A stretch of 11,013 bases of DNA, from NCBI GenBank assembly GCA_041645035.1, contig JBAZQU010000033.1, forward strand, positions 1-11,013, read 5' to 3'. Shown one piece after another: positions 6,501-11,013 of this stretch. The notes under the pieces were generated by a model. The model was not told the origin of the DNA. It worked only from the letters and a program-made list of their open reading frames with translations, and did not search any database. Origin of the DNA: 2-02-FULL-48-14 sp041645035 (GTDB taxonomy: Bacteria > Patescibacteriota > Gracilibacteria > UBA1369 > 2-02-FULL-48-14). A program made the position numbers and the translations under genes. Numbering within the stretch: the stretch's first letter is position 1; the number at the start of each line of letters is the position of its first letter.

Positions 6501-6526
6501 TACTGTTACATGTACTGTTAACAGTA
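6501..6526. promoter_or_regulatory. Operator with three TACTGTTA half-sites before vapB
   Basis: On the plus strand TACTGTTA occurs at 6501-6508 and again at 6513-6520, 12 bp apart. The second copy is the left half of a perfect 14-bp palindrome, TACTGTTAACAGTA (6513-6526). The array lies between the -10 box and the vapB ATG, so bound VapB or VapBC would block transcription. Two direct sites one helical turn apart plus an inverted one fit cooperative ribbon-helix-helix binding. Confidence 0.7.
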
Positions 6527-6551
6527 TACTCTCCGCATTTAATCTATGCAA
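6523..6551 (-). promoter_or_regulatory. Candidate vapBC promoter
   Basis: TTGCAT (6546-6551) and TATACT (6523-6528, 5 of 6) are separated by 17 bp. The -10 box overlaps the right end of the palindromic operator, as expected for an autorepressed toxin-antitoxin promoter. The -35 match is weak (3 of 6). Confidence 0.6.
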
Positions 6552-6558
6552 GTAATCA

Positions 6559-7971
6559 TCAGCTTAGACTAGTTTGGTAAGCCTGTTCGCTGACAATATT
6601 TTTGGAATCGGGATGCTTGTAATAAGTTTCTTTTTTCAATTCAAAAGAAGTATCCATCCACCTCAAGCGGTTTTTATACCGATCCGGAAAAGCAAGAACA
6701 GGTAAGGGAATTTTGTGGATCTTGTAAAATTCCAATTCGTGAGGGGTATAATTCAAAGCCATTGCCGGAGCTTGTGCGTCTGTACCCTCAAAGAAATCAT
6801 AGGCAATCGTATCTTCGTAATGGAAAGGACTCAAATCCATGGGGAAAAAGAGCCCATACTCTCCAAGTTTTTTCATATTTTCAATCAACTTGGGGAGGAG
6901 GGTTTCATACTCTTCTTTAGAGTAGGGTTTATTTAGAATATGGTATTTTTTGTTACGAAGACCGATACACCCAAAACAATCTTGGCAGCCCAGGCAAAGA
7001 TAACAATATTCCATGCTTGCACTGTGCCAAACAAAGGCGCAATTCTTTACGTTGGAGCTTCCAATTCCTGTGGCCACACACTGAGTACATTGTTCAACGC
7101 GATCATTACACATGAAGGAGCCGTAAATATTTTTACCCTTAGCGCATTGGAAAACATTCTCGCAATCCCGGAGGTCAAAACTTTCAAAACATCGGACGCA
7201 ATCTTTTGCATTCTTCACGTAATTACCTTCCACATTTTCACAGTTTTCTAAAAAATGAACAGGTGCAGGACTCTTTTTTAAGATTTCTTCATCAAAATAT
7301 TTTTTACATTTTTCCACGACTTCTCCACTTGCTAAATCAATTCCCTGCATAAAAACTTCATACTCTTCTTTACTGTGCTGCTTGTTGTAGATACAAAACT
7401 CCTTGTTCCTCAAATTTGAACACATGAACGAGTTCGTCACATTTCGACAGTTGAACAAAAAGCTTGAATCAGAAACTTGTTTACAATTGAAACAATATTC
7501 GCAGTTGTAGCATGAAAACATATATACACATTCGTACAAAAGCTCTGACTCCATCACCCAATAAACATCTACACAGGATTGAGAATTATAAATTCGGACA
7601 GAATAATAAACATCTCGGCAATTGATAGCATCAAAAACGAGATAGCAGTTCTTCAACCCTTCCACGTCTTGGCAATATTCAGCATTTTCTTGAAGAGTGG
7701 ACAATAAAGTGACTACAGGTGCTTTGCTTTGTAATGCCTTGAATTGTTCAAAAAATGATTTTCCGAAATCAAGCTCCAAAAAAGGCGAAGTCCAGTCATT
7801 TGAATACCACTCATCATGACTATAAACAGGGCAGTGCGTATCTTCCGAATAGACGGAGATTATGTTTTTTCCACTTTTACTCGAAACTCGTTTGTACAGC
7901 TTTTTATTAGGATACCACGACATTACCTGTCGAAGTTGTTCCTCCGGACTAGGGTAGGGATTGAAACTCAT
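6559..7971 (-). CDS. Cys-rich repeat protein, paralog D (470 aa), zinc-ribbon ends lost
   Basis: A shorter, divergent member with about 27 Cys. It begins at what corresponds to the end of ribbon 1 (SPEEQLRQVMSWYPNKKLYKR, about 8-28) and has none of the CxxC pairs found there in A and B. Ribbon 2 positions are S30, S33, S51 and E54. Cysteine module 1 runs from C109 in eight units of 12 residues and ends with NKQHSKEEY; module 2 ends with NKPYSKEEY and is followed by GEYGLFFP. The C-terminal ribbon 1 remnant (ELEFYKIHKIPLP, then FPDRYKNRLRWM) keeps the shape but no ligand, and ribbon 2 is missing. The frame is fully intact, so this looks like a specialised form, not a pseudogene. It is the first gene of the minus-strand block and has a promoter match ending 7 nt before its ATG. 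Confidence 0.88.
   Translation of the reverse strand: MSFNPYPSPEEQLRQVMSWYPNKKLYKRVSSKSGKNIISVYSEDTHCPVYSHDEWYSNDWTSPFLELDFGKSFFEQFKALQSKAPVVTLLSTLQENAEYCQDVEGLKNCYLVFDAINCRDVYYSVRIYNSQSCVDVYWVMESELLYECVYMFSCYNCEYCFNCKQVSDSSFLFNCRNVTNSFMCSNLRNKEFCIYNKQHSKEEYEVFMQGIDLASGEVVEKCKKYFDEEILKKSPAPVHFLENCENVEGNYVKNAKDCVRCFESFDLRDCENVFQCAKGKNIYGSFMCNDRVEQCTQCVATGIGSSNVKNCAFVWHSASMEYCYLCLGCQDCFGCIGLRNKKYHILNKPYSKEEYETLLPKLIENMKKLGEYGLFFPMDLSPFHYEDTIAYDFFEGTDAQAPAMALNYTPHELEFYKIHKIPLPVLAFPDRYKNRLRWMDTSFELKKETYYKHPDSKNIVSEQAYQTSLS
7360..7647 (-). repeat. 12-residue (36-bp) Cys repeat, module 1 of paralog D
   Basis: Codons 109-204 form eight 12-residue units with fewer Cys than in the other paralogs. Cys at 109, 118, 133, 148, 154, 157, 160, 163, 175, 184 and 193 all keep the same phase of three. 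Where the leading Cys is lost, Val, Leu or Ser stands in its place. Confidence 0.85.
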
Positions 7972-7978
7972 AGAGGTC

Positions 7979-8006
7979 AGTTTACATCACCCCTTCCTTT
8001 TCTCAA
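7979..8006 (-). promoter_or_regulatory. Candidate promoter of paralog D, near-leaderless
   Basis: TTGAGA (8001-8006, 5 of 6) and TAAACT (7979-7984, 4 of 6) are 16 bp apart, and the -10 box ends 7 nt before the ATG at 7971. It lies in the 68-bp region shared with the divergent nucleotidyltransferase gene. Confidence 0.55.
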
Positions 8007-8016
8007 GTTTTACAGG

Positions 8017-8022
8017 TAGAAT
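8017..8022 (+). promoter_or_regulatory. Possible -10 box of the nucleotidyltransferase gene
   Basis: TAGAAT (5 of 6) lies 17 nt before the ATG at 8040. No convincing -35 is seen 16-18 bp upstream, so this is a weak call. It would be divergent from, and about 10 bp from, the -35 box of the paralog D promoter. Confidence 0.3.
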
Positions 8023-8039
8023 AAACGGGCTTTTTACCT

Positions 8040-9311
8040 ATGAAAGTACTACTACTTGCAGCCGGTCGCAGCCGACGCGTCAAACCCATTGAGGACAAAA
8101 ACTTTCTGAAATTCTTTGGGATGACGCTCATCGAGCACCAATTGAGCCGATTGGAACGTGCGGGGTTTAAAGATATTTTAATCATTGCCGGTGCCCATAA
8201 CATCGAACAACTCAAAAAAATCGCTAAGCCTTTTGGTGCTAAAGTTTTTGAACAAAAAAATCTGGATGATGGAATGGCGGACGCCGTTCTCAGCGTGGAA
8301 AAAGAAGTCGGCAAGGATGATTTATTTATTGTGAGTAGCAATGACATTGTGGAAGTTAAGGCTTATGAGAGCATGAAGAAAGCACTCAAGTCTAACGCCG
8401 ATTCCTATCTCCTCGCATACCGTGTTTCCGAATATTTCCCGGGAGGCTACTTGAAGTTGAGTGGGAAACGAATCACAGGAATTGTGGAGAAACCTGAGCC
8501 GGGCAAAGAGCCTTCGGAATTTATTAATTTGGTACTCCACATTCATCGAAAGCCCGCGAAGCTTTTTGCGGAGCTTAAAAAAGTCTCCTCAACTCGCGAT
8601 GATCGCTATGAAGTCGCCCTCGACAAACTCATGAAAGAACGAAATTTTGAAGCGGTTCCCTATGCCGGATACTGGCAACCCGTTAAATTTCCCTGGCACA
8701 TTCTAGATCTGTTGAAGTATGGCCTCGCAAGGACTAAACGAAAAATTCACAAGTCGGCACAAATCGCAAAAACGGCTGTTATTAACGGGCCGGTGGTTAT
8801 TGAAGAAGGTGTAAAAATTTTTGATCACGCGATGATTCAAGGGCCCGCATACATTGGAAAAAATTCCGTCGTGGCCAATAATGCGCTTGTTCGTGAATCC
8901 ATGATCGGAGACCGTTGCGTGATAGGTTTTTCTACCGAAGTGGCTCGCTCTTTTATCGGTGACGACTGCTGGTTCCACAGCAACTATGTAGGAGATACTG
9001 TGATGGGTGACGATTGCAGTTTTGGTGCCGGCGCCATTTGCGCCAACCTCCGTTTGGATGAAAAAGATATTGGCGAATCCGGACGCAATAAACTCGGTCC
9101 CGTTTTGGGTAGCCACATTCGCGTGGGCGTTCAAACCAGCCTTATGCCGGGTATTCGCATAGGTTCAAATACCATGATTACTTCCGGGCTCACTATCGCT
9201 CAAGACATTGAAGAAGGAAAATTTGTGAGTGGAAAATTCGAAATTAAGATTGAAGAAAATCGAGCCAAGCTCGATTCAGGTAAGCGAGAAGAAATGAAGA
9301 AAAAACTATAA
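8040..9311 (+). CDS. GlmU-like sugar-phosphate nucleotidylyltransferase / beta-helix acyltransferase
   Basis: A 423-aa protein with two domains. Residues 1 to about 230 are a Rossmann-like nucleotidyltransferase: the loop LLLAAGRSRRVKP (4-16) binds the nucleotide, SSNDI (about 99-103) carries the likely metal-binding Asp, and EKP (about 150) is a substrate-contact motif. Residues about 238-400 are hexapeptide repeats of a left-handed beta-helix (for example VINGPVVIEEGVKIFDHAMI), with FGAGAICANLR in the position of the GlmU acetyltransferase loop. GlmU-type enzymes make UDP-GlcNAc from glucosamine-1-phosphate, acetyl-CoA and UTP for cell-wall and glycan synthesis; bifunctional relatives in archaea also use other sugars, so the substrate is not certain. 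The loop has Ser11 where LAAGxGxR proteins usually have Gly. It is divergent from paralog D. Its stop (TAA, 9309-9311) directly abuts the ferredoxin stop on the other strand. Confidence 0.85.
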   Translation: MKVLLLAAGRSRRVKPIEDKNFLKFFGMTLIEHQLSRLERAGFKDILIIAGAHNIEQLKKIAKPFGAKVFEQKNLDDGMADAVLSVEKEVGKDDLFIVSSNDIVEVKAYESMKKALKSNADSYLLAYRVSEYFPGGYLKLSGKRITGIVEKPEPGKEPSEFINLVLHIHRKPAKLFAELKKVSSTRDDRYEVALDKLMKERNFEAVPYAGYWQPVKFPWHILDLLKYGLARTKRKIHKSAQIAKTAVINGPVVIEEGVKIFDHAMIQGPAYIGKNSVVANNALVRESMIGDRCVIGFSTEVARSFIGDDCWFHSNYVGDTVMGDDCSFGAGAICANLRLDEKDIGESGRNKLGPVLGSHIRVGVQTSLMPGIRIGSNTMITSGLTIAQDIEEGKFVSGKFEIKIEENRAKLDSGKREEMKKKL

Positions 9312-9587
9312 TTATTGTTCAAACTCCACGTCCCCGTTCACCTTGCACTGACATCCCAAGCGAACATTGGGTTCCGCACCTCGCGCATCCAAGGTGAATT
9401 CTTCTTGTTCGGTTTTTGGACTGAGATTTTCGGCACCGGTTTTAATGTGGATGAGACACGTTGAACAGATTCCACTCTCACATCCGAACGGCACGTTCAG
9501 ATCACTGTTTTGAGCGACTTCGCGAAAGGAAGCACCCGCAGCGCATTCAGCAGAGACTCCGGTCGTTTTATTGGTGATTTTAGGCAT
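9312..9587 (-). CDS. [2Fe-2S] ferredoxin, plant-type
   Basis: A 91-aa ferredoxin. The ligand set is C36, C41, C44 and C79 (GCESGICSTC, then LGCQC), giving the spacing CX4CX2C-X34-C of beta-grasp [2Fe-2S] ferredoxins. The protein is a single domain of normal length without a signal peptide, so it is soluble and cytoplasmic. It is the last gene of the operon with the 2-oxoacid:ferredoxin oxidoreductase subunits, 30 nt after the beta-subunit stop, which suggests it carries the electrons released by that enzyme. This is inference: such oxidoreductases are best known with [4Fe-4S] ferredoxins. A GC-rich hairpin sits in the gap before it, and no Shine-Dalgarno is visible. Confidence 0.9.
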   Translation of the reverse strand: MPKITNKTTGVSAECAAGASFREVAQNSDLNVPFGCESGICSTCLIHIKTGAENLSPKTEQEEFTLDARGAEPNVRLGCQCKVNGDVEFEQ

Positions 9588-9603
9588 AAATTTATTGTTA
9601 ACG

Positions 9604-9618
9604 GAGCGCCCCGCGCTC
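9604..9618. other. GC-rich hairpin between the beta subunit and ferredoxin genes
   Basis: GAGCGC (9604-9609) and GCGCTC (9613-9618) form a perfect 6-bp stem with a 3-nt loop, touching the beta-subunit stop codon (9618-9620). No T-tract follows in either direction, so it is not a classical terminator. An mRNA-processing or stability element is the likelier role. Confidence 0.5.
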
Positions 9619-10499
9619 TACATGTAAAAATTCATAGCATCACTGATGTCGATAGTATCGATACTTTGTTCAACCAGCGGCCGCTGGGCAAGCATAGGTA
9701 GCTCGTCCTCATAGGTCGGACGATCTTCTTTATAATAAACGCCAATATTAATTTTATCATTCCACTCCTCCGCCTTTTCAAAAGCCATAGCGCGATTCGT
9801 AGGATCATACTTTGGGTCATTTTCCAGCTTACGAATGCGTTCTTGGTACCACTGATAGGTATTTACTTTGTTAAAAGTAACGCAAGGCTGCAAAACGTCG
9901 ATCAAAGAAAAGCCTTTGTGCTGGATTCCTTCCATAATCATCTTTTTAAGATGCATGATGTCTCCGGCGTACCCTCGAGCCAGGAAAGTGGCTCCGGAAG
10001 CCAACGCAATTCCCAGTGGGCGAGCCGCCATTTCGATCACTCCCTCCGGAGTGCTTTTAGTTTTGAAACCATGATCACTGGTGGGTGAGGTCTGACCCTT
10101 CGTAAGTCCGTAAACCTGGTTATTTTGGACGATGTAAGTGATATTGAAATTACGTCGAGACGAATGGACCAAGTGCGCCATACCAATTCCATACCCGTCT
10201 CCATCTCCTCCAATAGCAATGACATTCATTTTATGATTCGCAATTTTCATTCCCGTTGCAACCGGCAAAGCGCGTCCGTGTAATGAATGGAATCCATACA
10301 CTTTGATCAAATGAGGTGCCTGCGAGCCGCATCCGATTCCGGATACAATCATAGTTTCTTCGGGATCGAGTTTGAGCTCAAAGAGTGCCTGCTTGAGTGC
10401 AACCAAAATTCCGAAATCACCACAGCCCGGGCACCAGTTGCATTTGGAACCGGTGTCCAAATCCGTGAGTTTTTCCAGTATTTTTAAAGGTTTACTCAT
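9618..10499 (-). CDS. korB: 2-oxoacid:ferredoxin oxidoreductase, beta subunit
   Basis: A complete 293-aa beta subunit of the family that decarboxylates 2-oxoacids (2-oxoglutarate, pyruvate or branched-chain) to acyl-CoA and reduces ferredoxin. The N-terminus has the cluster motif CNWCPGCGDFG (C20, C23, C26), with a fourth probable [4Fe-4S] ligand at C205 in LQPCVTFN. The thiamine diphosphate and Mg2+ site is visible as GGDGDGYGIG (96-105) with N125-N126 about 26 residues later, followed by YGLTKGQTSPTS. The length is normal for the two-subunit KorB/PorB type. Its ATG overlaps the alpha-subunit stop by ATGA (10496-10499), indicating translational coupling. The substrate cannot be decided from sequence alone, so korB is a family name here, not proof of 2-oxoglutarate use. 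Confidence 0.9.
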   Translation of the reverse strand: MSKPLKILEKLTDLDTGSKCNWCPGCGDFGILVALKQALFELKLDPEETMIVSGIGCGSQAPHLIKVYGFHSLHGRALPVATGMKIANHKMNVIAIGGDGDGYGIGMAHLVHSSRRNFNITYIVQNNQVYGLTKGQTSPTSDHGFKTKSTPEGVIEMAARPLGIALASGATFLARGYAGDIMHLKKMIMEGIQHKGFSLIDVLQPCVTFNKVNTYQWYQERIRKLENDPKYDPTNRAMAFEKAEEWNDKINIGVYYKEDRPTYEDELPMLAQRPLVEQSIDTIDISDAMNFYM

Positions 10500-11013
10500 G
10501 CTTTTAGGATGCTGTTAATCTTAACAAGAATTTCCGCCGGATTAAACGGACGTCCATCGTAGCGCAACAATTTGTCCATAATTTCGATGCCCGTATATTG
10601 ACGAATCACCCCGCCCATTTGAGCTTCGGAATTGTTTTCTACCAACGTGATTTTTTTCGCCGCTCCAAGGAATTTTGTCACCGCTTCCGTGGGGAAAGGT
10701 AATGCAATTTTGATCTGTAAAAAGTTCACCTTGAGGCCATTTGAGTTGGCGACATCCACCGCTTCCAAAATGGGTCCTTTCGTAGACCCCCAGCCCACTA
10801 AAGTGAGATCAGCATTCGTCGGCCCGTGCAGTTCGCACATTTCCACATCGCTTAGATATTCTTTTTTCAATGTCATCAATTTCTTGGCTCGTTTATCCAC
10901 CATCTTGGTTCGATTTTCGCTACTTTCATCCAAATCGCCGTCTTCTTTATGTTCGTCGGTGGACACCGCAAAAATCGTATTCGGAAAACCCGGACGAGTT
11001 CGTTTAGAAACGC
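10496..11013 (-). CDS. korA: 2-oxoacid:ferredoxin oxidoreductase, alpha subunit, C-terminal part (runs off right edge)
   Basis: The last 171 codons or so of the alpha subunit. The frame stays open to position 11013, so the GTG at 10966 is not its start. The segment KRTRPGFPNTIFAVSTDEHK, followed by an acidic Asp/Glu stretch and ENRTKMVDKRAKKL, matches the alpha-subunit motif that precedes the transketolase C-terminal-like domain. That domain follows (LTLVGWGSTKGPILEAVDVA, then ALPFPTEAV) and ends with VENNSEAQMGGVIRQYTGIE, the typical C-terminal signature. The alpha subunit supplies much of the substrate and CoA-binding surface and pairs with the beta subunit encoded immediately downstream. 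The N-terminal domains lie outside the window, so the presence of a fused gamma domain cannot be judged. Confidence 0.88.
   Translation of the reverse strand, partial: VSKRTRPGFPNTIFAVSTDEHKEDGDLDESSENRTKMVDKRAKKLMTLKKEYLSDVEMCELHGPTNADLTLVGWGSTKGPILEAVDVANSNGLKVNFLQIKIALPFPTEAVTKFLGAAKKITLVENNSEAQMGGVIRQYTGIEIMDKLLRYDGRPFNPAEILVKINSILKA

Noticed and set aside
6498..6551. Longer vapB starting at TTG 6551
   Set aside because: The added 18 codons overlap the -10 box and the palindromic operator, and the extra residues do not fit a ribbon-helix-helix N-terminus.
86..7971. Naming the Cys-rich proteins as CaiB/BaiF CoA-transferases
   Set aside because: I recall database entries of similar CPR proteins under that name, but nothing in these sequences resembles a class III CoA-transferase; the label appears to be a propagated error.
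10496..10966. A separate 156-aa gene starting at GTG 10966
   Set aside because: The frame is open to the right edge and the upstream codons continue the alpha-subunit motif, so this is the 3' part of a larger gene.
1..11013. Alternative genetic code with UGA as glycine
   Set aside because: TGA acts as the stop at 1802, 4277, 6261, 6559 and 10496 at positions matching expected protein ends, and no frame needs read-through.

Overview
The window is most likely from a small-genome bacterium of the Candidate Phyla Radiation (Patescibacteria). This is inference from three signs: a TrmB-type regulator, almost no Shine-Dalgarno sequences with several promoters set so close to the ATG that transcripts would be nearly leaderless, and a family of very cysteine-rich proteins of a kind I associate with such genomes. 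TGA is used as a stop (for example at 1802, 4277, 6559 and 10496), so the UGA-to-glycine code of Gracilibacteria/Absconditabacteria is excluded.

Positions 1-7971 form a continuous minus-strand block. In transcription order it holds cysteine-rich paralog D (7971-6559), a vapBC toxin-antitoxin pair (6497-5891), paralog C (5863-4277), a TrmB-family regulator (4243-3491), paralog B (3379-1802), paralog A (1756-86) and the first 27 codons of a fifth paralog, E (82 to the left edge). The full-length paralogs A, B and C share one plan. A pair of zinc ribbons comes first, then two cysteine-rich modules with a strict 12-residue period, each ending in a signature close to NKQYSKEEY. A second copy of the zinc-ribbon pair closes the protein. 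D keeps both cysteine modules but has lost the zinc ligands at both ends. No enzyme motif, signal peptide or membrane segment is visible, so a cytoplasmic metal-binding, scaffold or nucleic-acid-binding role is possible but unproven. The cluster, with its own regulator and separate promoters for several members, is the best candidate here for an undescribed system.

Positions 8040-9311 hold the only plus-strand gene, a two-domain sugar-phosphate nucleotidylyltransferase with a left-handed beta-helix acyltransferase-like domain (GlmU-like). It is divergent from paralog D across a 68-bp promoter region, and its stop codon directly abuts the stop of the next gene.

Positions 11013-9312 (minus strand) are a compact metabolic operon. 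It contains the 3' part of the alpha subunit and the complete beta subunit of a 2-oxoacid:ferredoxin oxidoreductase, overlapping by ATGA, followed by a [2Fe-2S] ferredoxin that may be its electron partner. No rRNA, tRNA, CRISPR array or insertion sequence was seen, and no intergenic stretch exceeds about 115 bp.
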